Positions 18,350 through 27,038 of a stretch of DNA of 64,000 nucleotides are shown here, in pieces. The notes below the pieces were generated by a model. It did no database searches and had not been told where the DNA came from. It saw only the letters and a program-made list of their open reading frames with translations. The first letter of the stretch is position 1. Every line of letters starts with the position of its first letter. This stretch comes from an uncultured Dysgonomonas sp. (GTDB taxonomy: Bacteria > Bacteroidota > Bacteroidia > Bacteroidales > Dysgonomonadaceae). Made by a program: the position numbers and the translations under genes. The stretch spans positions 124,001 through 188,000 of the forward strand of contig NZ_CAKUOF010000003.1 of NCBI RefSeq assembly GCF_934668725.1. Direction: 5' to 3'.

Positions 18350-19028
18350 AGATATTTCGATACTTATTGTTGATGATGAAGTAGATATCAGGGAAATTTT
18401 ACAGTTCAACCTCGAAAACGAAGGCTATAAAATAGATCTCGCAGATTCTGCAGAAGAAGCTCTTAAGAAATTAACTCCCGACCACAAGCTTATCCTACTT
18501 GATGTTATGATGGGAGGAATATCTGGTTTCAAAATGGCCGATCAACTCCGTAAATCAGGTAATTATACACCCATCATATTCCTCACGGCAAAAGATACCG
18601 AGAACGATATGCTCACCGGATTCTCTATCGGAGGTGACGATTATATATCAAAGCCATTTTCGATTAAAGAAGTTATTGCACGGGTCAAAACAGTATTAAA
18701 ACGTACATCATCACCAGTCCAGTTAAGTCAAAGTCAAGTATTGGTTATCGGCAATCTCAGCATCGATATGGACATGAAAACAGTGACCGTAAACGGCAAA
18801 TCGATAGATCTCACCAAGACCGAATTCAATATATTGACTCTTTTAGTAAAAAATACAGGAAAGGTATTTTCGAGATCGGACATCCTCGCTAAAGCTTGGG
18901 AAGGAGACGGTATTGTCCTCGAAAGAACAGTAGACGTACATATAGCTCGTTTAAGAAAAAAAATAGGTATATATGGCGATCGTATTATTAACCGGACAGG
19001 TTATGGGTACAACTTTGTATCCGAATGA
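18333..19028 (+). CDS. phoB: PhoB-type response regulator
   Basis: A 231-residue OmpR/PhoB-family regulator. The receiver has the acidic pair in LIVDDEVDI, phospho-acceptor Asp57 (LILLDVMMGG), Thr in FLTAKD and Lys in SKPFS. The C-terminal winged helix includes LTKTEFNILTLLVKN and ERTVDVHIARLRKKIG. Position between phoU and a kinase gene argues for control of the pst operon, probably through the repeats at 13843. Symbol is by context and family. Confidence 0.88.
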   Translation: METTNKDISILIVDDEVDIREILQFNLENEGYKIDLADSAEEALKKLTPDHKLILLDVMMGGISGFKMADQLRKSGNYTPIIFLTAKDTENDMLTGFSIGGDDYISKPFSIKEVIARVKTVLKRTSSPVQLSQSQVLVIGNLSIDMDMKTVTVNGKSIDLTKTEFNILTLLVKNTGKVFSRSDILAKAWEGDGIVLERTVDVHIARLRKKIGIYGDRIINRTGYGYNFVSE

Positions 19029-19070
19029 AAATTGTGCATTACCTATACACCTATAAAACAACGAGACGCT

Positions 19071-20798
19071 ATGAAACTAAACTATAAGCAACGAATATTT
19101 GGGTTTATGTTCATCTTATTTGCTTTCTTTTCGATATGTATTATTGTATCGGAACAAAAGCAAGAGAAAAAATACAGAACGGAAGCCCTTGAATCGAAAC
19201 TGGACAGTTATGTAGAAATCATTCATCAATATATTGCACTCAACCAGTCGGGTGATGGCAATATGTCACATATAAATGAACTGATTAAAATCTTACCGAA
19301 AGAAATAAGGGTTACTATTATAAATAACGAAGGAAACGTTCTTTATGATAAAGATGTTGCAGACGTTAGGACTTTGGATAATCATCTTAACAGACCTGAA
19401 GTAAGAAAAGCACAGTATCAGGATTTCGGAGCTAATATTCGCATGTCATCATCCACTCAACACGAATATCTATACTATGCTAAATACTTCCAAACTTATT
19501 ATATCAGAGTTGCCTTACCTTACAATATAGAAACCCAAAGTGCACTGAAGGCCGATAACTTATTTATATACATAGTTATATGCTTATTTATAATTGTTTT
19601 ATTCTTAGTTAATATAGCTGCTAACCGCTTCGAGAAATCAATCACGAAGCTGAAAGACTTCACCTCAAGAATAAAAACAGGCAAACCGCTTCCTGAGGAT
19701 ACTAAGTTTCCGGATGATGAGTTGGGTGACATAAGCAAAGAGTTGGTACATATATTTAATGAAATAGAGAAAAACAAACGGAATGTTGAAGTAGAACGTG
19801 AAAAACTAATCCAACACTTTCAATATTCGGAGGTTGGACTTTGTATATTCAATGCTGAATTTCAGAAAATATATGCCAATACTCATTTCATTCAGTTCCT
19901 AAACCTTATAGCCAATCGTCCGACGTTTGATGTTAATTCATTATTCGAAAACGATGCATTTAAACCTGTATTGGATTTTCTGAATACAAGACGAAAAGAT
20001 CAGAATTACTCTGCATCACAATACGAAGTAGGCGGAAAAATCCTGTCGATACAAGTGATTGTTTTCGATGACAAATCGTTCGAGATAACGATCAGAGATA
20101 TAACCAGAATAGAAAAAAACCGTCTCTTGAAACAAGAGATGACCAATAATATCGCACATGAGCTCAGAACCCCTGTGACAAGCCTGCGTGGCTATCTCGA
20201 AACTTTAAACGAGCAACATTTACCCGAAGATAAGCAAACATTCTTTATCAGCAGAGCCTACCTTCAATCTGTCCGCTTATCCAACCTCATCGAGGATGTA
20301 AGCCTTATCAGTAAAATAGAAGAAGCTCCTGCTCAATTTGTGATGGAACAGGTAAACCTTTCTCTATTACTTGACGAACTAAGAATAGACATGGCAAGCA
20401 AGCTAAAAGAAAATAATATAGCCCTTTCTGTTTCCGTAGATAAAGATCTCATAATTCACGGTAATTACACATTACTATATTCTATATTCCGCAACATGAT
20501 GGATAACTCGATAAGTTATGCCGGATCAAACATAGAAATACATATCAATAACTATATGAAAGATGATAAGTATGTGTATTTCTCTTTTTACGACACAGGA
20601 TGTGGTGTTCCTGAACAATATTTGGGTCGATTGTTCGAACGGTTTTATCGTGTAAACGAAGGCCGGACACGCGACTCAGGAGGTTCAGGACTTGGATTAT
20701 CTATCGTAAAAAATGCGGTACTGCTTCATAAAGGCGAAATTCAGGTTAAAAACCGATTGGATGGAGGTTTGGAATTTCTGTTCACTTTGAAACGATAA
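19071..20798 (+). CDS. phoR: PhoR-type sensor histidine kinase
   Basis: A 575-residue membrane kinase. The ATG at 19071 gives an N-terminal membrane segment (about 8-26); a longer frame starts at a TTG at 19032. A periplasmic region and a second membrane segment (about 163-183) are followed by a HAMP-like linker, a PAS-like region and the HisKA domain with His363 in NIAHELRTPVTSLRGYLETL. The ATPase domain has MMDNSISYAG, DTGCGVPE and SGLGLSIVK. It is predicted to phosphorylate the regulator at 18333 when phosphate is low. Confidence 0.9.
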   Translation: MKLNYKQRIFGFMFILFAFFSICIIVSEQKQEKKYRTEALESKLDSYVEIIHQYIALNQSGDGNMSHINELIKILPKEIRVTIINNEGNVLYDKDVADVRTLDNHLNRPEVRKAQYQDFGANIRMSSSTQHEYLYYAKYFQTYYIRVALPYNIETQSALKADNLFIYIVICLFIIVLFLVNIAANRFEKSITKLKDFTSRIKTGKPLPEDTKFPDDELGDISKELVHIFNEIEKNKRNVEVEREKLIQHFQYSEVGLCIFNAEFQKIYANTHFIQFLNLIANRPTFDVNSLFENDAFKPVLDFLNTRRKDQNYSASQYEVGGKILSIQVIVFDDKSFEITIRDITRIEKNRLLKQEMTNNIAHELRTPVTSLRGYLETLNEQHLPEDKQTFFISRAYLQSVRLSNLIEDVSLISKIEEAPAQFVMEQVNLSLLLDELRIDMASKLKENNIALSVSVDKDLIIHGNYTLLYSIFRNMMDNSISYAGSNIEIHINNYMKDDKYVYFSFYDTGCGVPEQYLGRLFERFYRVNEGRTRDSGGSGLGLSIVKNAVLLHKGEIQVKNRLDGGLEFLFTLKR

Positions 20799-20832
20799 AA
20801 GCGATCTATTTATATCTTTGCTTTTTATAACG

Positions 20833-20860
20833 ATAGAGACGTAATTAATTGCGTCTCTAT
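20833..20860 (+). terminator. Hairpin after phoR
   Basis: ATAGAGACG (20833-20841) pairs with CGTCTCTAT (20852-20860) across a 10-nt loop. The following tract is TCTAAA rather than a T-run, so termination may be weak. Confidence 0.5.
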
Positions 20861-20876
20861 TCTAAATATAGAATCT

Positions 20877-21638
20877 ATGATAATAACTATTTCACCCGCC
20901 AAAATACTGGATTTTGAAACTCCTGCCATAATAGAGAAAAAAACAAAGCCTCATTTCGAAAAAGATGCTGATTATTTAAATAACATACTAAAGGATTTAT
21001 CAGCTAACGAAATAGGGACTTTAATGAATATCAATCCCAAAATAACACTTGATGTATATCAGTATATACAATCTTTCGGTATGGGTAGAGCTCCTAAAAA
21101 ACAAGCTGCTCTTGCCTATAATGGAATGGTATATCTGGGATTAGACAGTAAAACCTTTAGCGAAAGCGACTGGGAGTTTGCTCAAAAACACCTCACTATC
21201 TTATCAGGATTATACGGGGCATTGAAGCCTTTGGATGTGATACACCCTTATCGATTGGAGATGCACACCAAAGTGGTTAACGACAGAGGTAGCGATTTAT
21301 ATGCTTACTGGAAAAAGACTTTGACCGAGTATCTGGCTAAACAACTTAAAGCCAATGGTAATATATGGTTAAATCTGGCTTCAAATGAGTATAGCAAAGC
21401 CATTGATAAAAAAGCTCTTGGTAAAGATGTCCGCATAATTACACCATCTTTCAAACAAGATACTCCGAAAGGCTACAAACAAATAGTAATATACGCTAAA
21501 AAGGCAAGGGGACTGATGAGTCGCTTTGTAATTCAGAATCAGATTACAACGATTGAAGATTTAAAACACTTCGATACCGAAGGATATTCTTTTTCGCCTT
21601 CCTTATCGAATGGTGATGATTGGGTATTTATCCGCTAG
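20877..21638 (+). CDS. yaaA: Peroxide stress protein YaaA (UPF0246)
   Basis: A 253-residue cytosolic protein. It starts MIITISPAKILDFETPA and contains RAPKKQAALAYNGMVYLGLD, LSGLYGALKPLDVIHPYRLEM, WLNLASNEYSKA and KKARGLMSRFVI, all characteristic of the family. In E. coli it lowers free iron and protects DNA under peroxide; the role here is by homology. It converges with tadA across a long inverted repeat. Confidence 0.95.
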   Translation: MIITISPAKILDFETPAIIEKKTKPHFEKDADYLNNILKDLSANEIGTLMNINPKITLDVYQYIQSFGMGRAPKKQAALAYNGMVYLGLDSKTFSESDWEFAQKHLTILSGLYGALKPLDVIHPYRLEMHTKVVNDRGSDLYAYWKKTLTEYLAKQLKANGNIWLNLASNEYSKAIDKKALGKDVRIITPSFKQDTPKGYKQIVIYAKKARGLMSRFVIQNQITTIEDLKHFDTEGYSFSPSLSNGDDWVFIR

Positions 21639-21711
21639 GGTCGCAGACCCTTTTGTGGCTCCGCATCGTATATATGGGACTCTGTAAATTAATAAAAGGG
21701 TCTGCGACCCT
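21637..21711. terminator. 18-bp inverted repeat between convergent yaaA and tadA
   Basis: AGGGTCGCAGACCCTTTT at 21637-21654 is the exact reverse complement of 21694-21711, with 39 nt between. Each arm is itself a small hairpin, GGGTC-GCA-GACCC, with a TTTT tail on its own strand. It probably stops transcription from both sides. The arms touch both stop codons. The core recalls the dispersed GGTC...GACC element. Confidence 0.7.
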
Positions 21712-22154
21712 TAGCGTTTGCTTTTGAAGAAGTCTTGCATCAATTGGGCACATTCCTTTTCGAGAACACCCGATACAATAGTAGTTTTAGGATGTAAAGA
21801 TTTTGGGGAAATTAACGAGTATCCTCTTTTAGGATCAGTAGCCCCATACACAATACGGGTAATCTGTGACCAGCCCAAAGCCCCTGCACACATCGGACAT
21901 GGCTCTACTGTTACATAAAGAGTGCAATCAACAAGATACTTTCCACCCAATACATTGGCAGCCGCAGTGATAGCCTGCATTTCAGCATGAGCCGTAACAT
22001 CATTTAATGTCTCGGTAAGATTATAGGCTCTGGCTATAATTCGATTCTGACATACAACAACTGCCCCGATAGGCACTTCGTCTTTTTCGAATGCGTATTT
22101 AGCCTCATTAAGAGCCTGACGCATAAAAGACTCATCGTTTAATATCGTTGTCAT
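21711..22154 (-). CDS. tadA: tRNA adenosine(34) deaminase TadA-like nucleoside deaminase
   Basis: A 147-residue zinc deaminase converting A34 to inosine in tRNA-Arg by family. The catalytic HAEMQAI (His ligand and Glu proton shuttle) and PCPMCAGAL (two Cys ligands) are intact. Further family features are NRIIARAYN and GATDPKRGYS. Other cytidine- or guanine-deaminase functions cannot be fully excluded. The ATG overlaps the stop of a small upstream gene (ATGA). Confidence 0.9.
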   Translation of the reverse strand: MTTILNDESFMRQALNEAKYAFEKDEVPIGAVVVCQNRIIARAYNLTETLNDVTAHAEMQAITAAANVLGGKYLVDCTLYVTVEPCPMCAGALGWSQITRIVYGATDPKRGYSLISPKSLHPKTTIVSGVLEKECAQLMQDFFKSKR

Positions 22155-22366
22155 CGGCGCATTTCATTTTCTCCGAAAAGAGTCGGATAATCCAGTTCGA
22201 GATTCTTGAGAACGTGAGCCAACACAGTTTCTCGCAACCAGCGCGATTTATTGGATATCTTATACTTCTTGATGTATAAAGATATCAGATTATACTCTTC
22301 GTCACTCAACGAAAAGTTGGCTTGCTTGGTACGAACCGAAGCTATCTGTTTCTGTTTTGGCTTCAT
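22151..22366 (-). CDS. Small ribbon-helix-helix-like hypothetical protein
   Basis: A 71-residue basic protein. After a lysine-rich start, QANFSLSDEEYNLISLYIKK resembles a ribbon-helix-helix strand followed by a helix, then NKSRWLRETVLAHVLKNL as a second helix. It is probably DNA binding, by fold pattern only. Translation is coupled to tadA through a 4-bp overlap. The family is not recognised with certainty. Confidence 0.7.
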   Translation of the reverse strand: MKPKQKQIASVRTKQANFSLSDEEYNLISLYIKKYKISNKSRWLRETVLAHVLKNLELDYPTLFGENEMRR

Positions 22367-22453
22367 AGATGCAAAAATAGCTTGCTTTAAGCGAATATAA
22401 AAATAAATAGAATACTTTTACTTATATCTTTACGTATAATATATTTTAAGCTG

Positions 22454-23665
22454 ATGAAAAGAGGACATGCCGATTTACCACTGCACTATGGAACTGTACC
22501 ACCCTGGCTTGCTCAACGCATGAGCCATCTGGGTGGAGCAATCGTGGAAGCTATTGTTATTGAATACGGCCGCACAGCCTTATTACAAAAGCTCAGCGAT
22601 CCATTTTGGTTTCAGTCCTTAGGATGTGTGCTGGGCATGGACTGGCATTCATCAGGAATCACGACTTCGGTTATGAATGCTTTAAAGAAAGCGATCAATG
22701 TTCGATCAGCCGAACTCGGTGTATATATCTGTGGAGGCCGGGGAAAATCTTCACGGCAAACTCCAACAGAGCTATTAGCCGTAGCCAATAAAACAGGATT
22801 AAACGGAACAGAACTGGTTACAGCCAGCAAGCTATCTGCCAAAGTTGATAATACTGCCATACAAGACGGATTTCAATTATATCTTCATTCGTTTGTAGTA
22901 ACTGTCGAAGGCGAATGGGCAGTTATACAACAAGGAATGAACCCGAATGAGAGGATGGCTCGCCGCTATCACTGGATGTCGGAAAATGTAAAATCTTTTA
23001 CCGAAGAGCCTCATTCCTACATTTATGGAAAGAATCAAGGCTTGATACTAAATCTGACGGACAAAGATGCACGCCCTTTAAAATCGGGTATATTAGATTT
23101 GACTAAAGAAAACCCTGATAAATTAATGAGGGAAATATCTTTGATTATGCCCAATCATCACGAGGTACAAGCAAAAGATATCAACCTGAAACGATTGGGA
23201 GCAGCTCTTGCCTTAGCACATGAAACCAATGTACAAGATATAGAATCTCTTTTGTTATTAGAAGGTGTAGGTCCTCGTACTGTACAATCTCTGACTCTGG
23301 TGAGTGAGGTTATACACGGATCACCTTCACGATTTTCCGATCCTGCGCGATTTAGTTTTGCTCATGGAGGTAAAGACGGTCATCCTTTTCCTGTTCCTTT
23401 AACTATATATGACGAAACTATCGAGGTTTTTGACAAAGCAGTTCATCAATCTAAGCTGGGAGAAAAAGATAAATCGGATGCTCTGAAAAACTTATCAAAA
23501 ATAGCTCAGGAAATGGAACGTGGATTTACCCCCAACAATAATTTTGATGCTATCATTCAAAAAGAAAGAGACGAATCATACCTTTACAAAGGTAAAACGG
23601 TCTTTGGTGATGCTAAAAAGCCCGATAAACCGAAAGGAAATATCCAGCTCAACTTATTCGATTGA
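22454..23665 (+). CDS. DUF763 family protein
   Basis: A 403-residue protein beginning MKRGHADLPLHYGTVPPWL, with WHSSGITTSVMNALK and GRGKSSRQTPTEL, matching DUF763. The family is scattered among archaea, thermophiles and Bacteroidota. A helix-hairpin-helix-like stretch LLLEGVGPRTVQSLTLVSEV, FAHGGKDGHPFPV and a C-terminal IQLNLFD are visible. The helix-hairpin-helix suggests nucleic-acid contact; function is unknown. Confidence 0.9.
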   Translation: MKRGHADLPLHYGTVPPWLAQRMSHLGGAIVEAIVIEYGRTALLQKLSDPFWFQSLGCVLGMDWHSSGITTSVMNALKKAINVRSAELGVYICGGRGKSSRQTPTELLAVANKTGLNGTELVTASKLSAKVDNTAIQDGFQLYLHSFVVTVEGEWAVIQQGMNPNERMARRYHWMSENVKSFTEEPHSYIYGKNQGLILNLTDKDARPLKSGILDLTKENPDKLMREISLIMPNHHEVQAKDINLKRLGAALALAHETNVQDIESLLLLEGVGPRTVQSLTLVSEVIHGSPSRFSDPARFSFAHGGKDGHPFPVPLTIYDETIEVFDKAVHQSKLGEKDKSDALKNLSKIAQEMERGFTPNNNFDAIIQKERDESYLYKGKTVFGDAKKPDKPKGNIQLNLFD

Positions 23666-23738
23666 CCTGACTTACAGCCTTTATACTTCGTCTAAAAAAA
23701 GGATATTCATTTTTGATGATTTTTTTCAAAGAAACATC

Positions 23739-23768
23739 TTGTTGAAGTAAAAAAAATATATATCTTTG
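23739..23768 (+). promoter_or_regulatory. Promoter of the tRNA-His gene
   Basis: TTG (23739-23741), 19 bp, then TATCTTTG (23761-23768): an exact match to the Bacteroidota -33/-7 consensus. Start of transcription is expected shortly before the tRNA 5' end at 23784. Confidence 0.75.
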
Positions 23769-23783
23769 CACCGCAAACAAAAT

Positions 23784-23858
<75 letters not shown>

Positions 23859-23869
23859 CTTAGTATAGA

Positions 23870-23903
23870 AGCATTCTTGATTCATTTCAGGAATGCTTTT
23901 TTA
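23870..23903 (+). terminator. Terminator after tRNA-His
   Basis: AGCATTCTTGA (23870-23880) pairs with TCAGGAATGCT (23887-23897) with one wobble, followed by TTTTT. Confidence 0.8.
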
Positions 23904-24015
23904 TTTCACTTTTTTTACATACGTTTGTAATAATAAACTCTATCTTACTAAAGATCACAAACCTTTTAATTGCTTTCTAAGCTCTGAAATTATTGTCACT
24001 AAAAAAACATCACAT

Positions 24016-24462
24016 ATGACTAAAAAATTACTAAACCTGACTAAAGTAGCCTTATTAATATTCTCAATTTCTTTTTTATTGGGATCATGTACGAAGGATA
24101 ACTATATAGATAATCCCACTCAATGGGATGTTAGAGACTTTGTAGTTAGAGAAAATATGTGGCTATGGGATCCTGTTGATGAATGCTATTATTGCGAATT
24201 TACACATAATCAGCTAACTAATTTTGTTGCAGAGAATGGGGCAGTAACTGCTTCAACTCTTATCGATGGGACATTCAGACCATTAGCGTTTACAACTTAC
24301 TTTTGGGATGAAAAGTCCCATTATGTCTCAGAAACAATAAATTTCGAATACGGTGCTAATTTTATCAGATTTAATATTACAGCTTCTGATTTATTCGACA
24401 ATGTAAATGTTAATACATTTAAACCAGGAGAGTATATATTCAAAACAACTTTAATTTGGTGA
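24016..24462 (+). CDS. Hypothetical lipoprotein
   Basis: A 148-residue protein. The ATG at 24016 gives a lipoprotein signal ending FSISFLLGSC; an upstream in-frame extension would cross the tRNA terminator and is rejected. The mature part (DNPTQWDVRDFVVRENMWLW) looks like a single beta-rich extracytoplasmic domain with an aromatic N-terminus and a CYYCEF pair of cysteines. No family is recognised. It is separated from the next lipoprotein by its own terminator, so it is a single-gene unit beside tRNA-His. Confidence 0.75.
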   Translation: MTKKLLNLTKVALLIFSISFLLGSCTKDNYIDNPTQWDVRDFVVRENMWLWDPVDECYYCEFTHNQLTNFVAENGAVTASTLIDGTFRPLAFTTYFWDEKSHYVSETINFEYGANFIRFNITASDLFDNVNVNTFKPGEYIFKTTLIW

Positions 24463-24480
24463 AAAATATTTATGATTAAT

Positions 24481-24518
24481 AAAAAAGTCCTCTCTAACTT
24501 AATAGAGAAGACTTTTTT
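24481..24518 (+). terminator. Terminator after the first lipoprotein gene
   Basis: AAAAAAGTCCTCTCT pairs with AGAGAAGACTTTTTT with one mismatch, ending in a T-run. Confidence 0.85.
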
Positions 24519-24588
24519 ATTAAATAACAGTATAACAAACTCCACTTAATAAACAACCAGGATATAATTTAACTTAAATAATTTTCAT

Positions 24589-24596
24589 TATCTTTG
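24589..24596 (+). promoter_or_regulatory. -7 box for the second lipoprotein gene
   Basis: TATCTTTG fits TAnnTTTG exactly and lies 29 bp before the ATG. No clear -33 element is seen. Confidence 0.5.
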
Positions 24597-24625
24597 CTTT
24601 TAAGTTAAATTTTAATGCAAATTTT

Positions 24626-25555
24626 ATGAGAAATCTATTTTTATTAGCTTTATCTATTTTCTTTTTTTCGTCATGTTCAAACGACGATACGATTCTTTCT
24701 AGCACTAATTTAAGTAATGAATCTGCGGATTTAAAACCTACATTAAGAACAATAGACTTTATCTATAAAGGCAAATCCTATTCTGCTGAATATTATGAAA
24801 AAGGAGATTCTGTGATTATTTTAGACTATGAAACACAGGTAATTTATAATAACCTTAGAAATAATGAAGATAAATTTATAGTTGTTAGTGAAGATAATAA
24901 AATTACCTATTTTGATAATGAATCTGAGTACCTAGAAATTGAGAAGACAAAACCTCAACTAAGATCTACAGAAACAGCACCTTATATAAAAGTTGTTGTA
25001 AGATTGTATAAAAACATAGATCCATTATTTTATTCTACAACGACTATGTTAATAGAAAAAACTTATACTCGCCTATCTACTTATTTAGAGAGAGGAGAGG
25101 AAAACTTATCTTCATTCCCTGATTTAAGAGTATATAATCACAATGACAATATCTCAATGGCAAAAGTTTCTTTGTATTTAGGTAATATGACACCCGATTT
25201 TAATTTTAGAGGAGAAGCGGCTTTATGGATGTATGAACACATAAACTATGGTGGTGAATCTTGTGCAGCATATGCTGCTACCGCATGGAATGATTCTCAA
25301 TATGGACCTATGAAACTAGGTGAAGAGAAAGGAGAAACTACTCAAATCGTGCTTAAAGCTTTCAAGAAATATAATGGAGATAGCTTTGATGACAGAATCT
25401 CATCATTAAAGATCCAATTAACATATACAAACATGAATGAAAAGACTCGTAGAGAATCTGGAAATAATAATAGAGATTCTTCAAGTAGTGGCACATCTAC
25501 TAGTGGTGGTAGAACTGGAGAAGGATCTAGAGAGTCTGGTAGTATTAGAAGCTAG
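24626..25555 (+). CDS. Lipoprotein with beta-gamma-crystallin-like signature and Ser/Gly tail
   Basis: A 309-residue lipoprotein with signal ending LSIFFFSSC (Cys17). A middle region of unknown fold (about 40-190) precedes a stretch in which YEHINYGG fits the Greek-key pattern Y-x4-Y-x-G. About 50 residues later DDRISSLKI fits the (N/D)(N/D)xx(S/T)S calcium-binding motif of beta-gamma-crystallins. The last 35 residues or so are a low-complexity Ser/Gly/Arg tail. It would be an exported, possibly calcium-binding surface lipoprotein. The assignment rests on two short motifs only. Confidence 0.7.
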   Translation: MRNLFLLALSIFFFSSCSNDDTILSSTNLSNESADLKPTLRTIDFIYKGKSYSAEYYEKGDSVIILDYETQVIYNNLRNNEDKFIVVSEDNKITYFDNESEYLEIEKTKPQLRSTETAPYIKVVVRLYKNIDPLFYSTTTMLIEKTYTRLSTYLERGEENLSSFPDLRVYNHNDNISMAKVSLYLGNMTPDFNFRGEAALWMYEHINYGGESCAAYAATAWNDSQYGPMKLGEEKGETTQIVLKAFKKYNGDSFDDRISSLKIQLTYTNMNEKTRRESGNNNRDSSSSGTSTSGGRTGEGSRESGSIRS

Positions 25556-25570
25556 TCTTAATATAGCCGA

Positions 25571-25612
25571 GAAAAAGAAAACGCCTGTAATTTTTACAGA
25601 CGTTTTCTTTTT
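25571..25612 (+). terminator. Terminator after the crystallin-like lipoprotein gene
   Basis: AGAAAACGCCTGTAA pairs with TTACAGACGTTTTCT with one mismatch, followed by TTTTT. Confidence 0.85.
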
Positions 25613-25690
25613 CTAATCCAATTCTAATCTTGCCTTAATAAATATCTAATACACCTCAAAAACGCCTCTAATCTTAGGACGATATATTTG
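25612..25690 (+). promoter_or_regulatory. 11-bp-phased TCTAAT repeats and -7 box of the efflux operon
   Basis: TCTAAT occurs at 25612, 25623, 25645 and 25667, all in one 11-bp register. Degenerate units fill the gaps at 25634 (CTTAAT) and 25656 (TCAAAA). A perfect TATATTTG -7 box follows at 25683-25690, 26 bp before the ATG. This arrangement fits direct-repeat binding by an OmpR-type regulator, plausibly the one encoded at 31454. Confidence 0.6.
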
Positions 25691-25715
25691 CAACACAAAA
25701 TATTGATTCCAAAAG

Positions 25716-27008
25716 ATGAGAAAATACCTATTACTACTAGTAAGCATTTTAAGTCTAGCCAATAGCTACGCACAAGAACAGCAAGTGCTAAAACTTTCAG
25801 CCGAACAGGTCGAAGCATTATTCCTAAAACAAAACCTGCAACTTATAGCCGAGCATCTGAATATCGATTTGGCAGATGCCGCCATTATACAAGCTAAATT
25901 ATGGGATAACCCCGAAATATCCGTAGGATCGGTCAACCTATGGACTACCGATAAACAACGTGAAGGCGAAAAAGAAGTTATCCCCCCTCTGTTTGGTTCT
26001 TTTGCCCGAAATACTCAATTCTCAGTAGAACTGAGCCAATTGATTCAAACCGCAGGCAAAAGAGGAAAACTCGTGAAACAAGAAAAAATTTCTAAAGAAA
26101 TAGCTATTCAGGAATTCGAAGAAGTTTTCAGAGGACTAAAAATTGAACTTCGTAAGTCAATCAATGAAATAATTTATTTGCAATCCTATCAAAAAGTTCT
26201 TACACAACAAGAGCAGTCTTTAGGGCAGCTAATTTCAGCTTATCAAAAACAAGTAAACCAAGGTAATATAGCCAAAAGTGAATTACTAAGGCTACAATCG
26301 TCTCTCCTAGAATTAGAGAACGAATCAAACGATAATCAGGTAGCCCTCAATGAACAGCAAAAAACTCTTAAAACACTACTTAATATCTCTCCTTCGGTTG
26401 TCATCGAAATAGAAGATAACGCACAAACTGTACAAGACCCTAATAATTTAACATTGGCAAATCTGCTAGATATGGCTTCGGAGTATCGTCCCGATGTAAA
26501 ATCTTCAAGATTACAGACGCAGTTTCACGAAAAATCGCTTGCCTACGAGAAGGCACAGCGCATCCCCGACATAACCCTTAGTGCCAGTTATGACCGCTAT
26601 GGAGGTGTATGGAAAGATTTTATCGGATTTGGTGTAAGTTTCGATATCCCTTTCTTCAACCGTAATCAGGGAAATATAAAAGCTGCACGTATCAGCCGAG
26701 ACCAAAGTATTCATTTGGCAGAACTTCAACAGAACCAGGCTCAACACGAAGTAGCCGAAGCATTCGGTAACTATGCCTTAGCTTATCGCTTCTATAAGCG
26801 TGTCAGCGAGAATAATCTACTATCGGAACTTGATGGAATGCTAAGCGTATACACAAAAAATTTATTAAACAAAAATATTAGTATGCTTGAGTTTATCGAC
26901 TTTATGGATTCTTATAAAACCAATAAGGAAGTCCTATTGTCGGCTCGTAAAAAAGTAAATACACAATTTGAAGAACTACAATATACAGTAGGGTCGGATA
27001 TTAAATAA
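25716..27008 (+). CDS. TolC-family outer membrane efflux protein (CusC/CzcC-like)
   Basis: A 430-residue outer membrane factor with a signal peptide ending NSYAQ (residue 19). Two homologous halves of long amphipathic helices are seen, for example LRKSINEIIYLQSYQKVLTQ and the VNQGNIAKSELLRLQSSLLE segment typical of the OEP family. It forms the outer membrane channel of the tripartite pump encoded by the next two genes. No N-terminal lipidation Cys is seen, unlike E. coli CusC. First gene of the operon. Confidence 0.9.
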   Translation: MRKYLLLLVSILSLANSYAQEQQVLKLSAEQVEALFLKQNLQLIAEHLNIDLADAAIIQAKLWDNPEISVGSVNLWTTDKQREGEKEVIPPLFGSFARNTQFSVELSQLIQTAGKRGKLVKQEKISKEIAIQEFEEVFRGLKIELRKSINEIIYLQSYQKVLTQQEQSLGQLISAYQKQVNQGNIAKSELLRLQSSLLELENESNDNQVALNEQQKTLKTLLNISPSVVIEIEDNAQTVQDPNNLTLANLLDMASEYRPDVKSSRLQTQFHEKSLAYEKAQRIPDITLSASYDRYGGVWKDFIGFGVSFDIPFFNRNQGNIKAARISRDQSIHLAELQQNQAQHEVAEAFGNYALAYRFYKRVSENNLLSELDGMLSVYTKNLLNKNISMLEFIDFMDSYKTNKEVLLSARKKVNTQFEELQYTVGSDIK

Positions 27009-27038
27009 GCCTATAAGTAATCGAAAGAACTAAAACAT

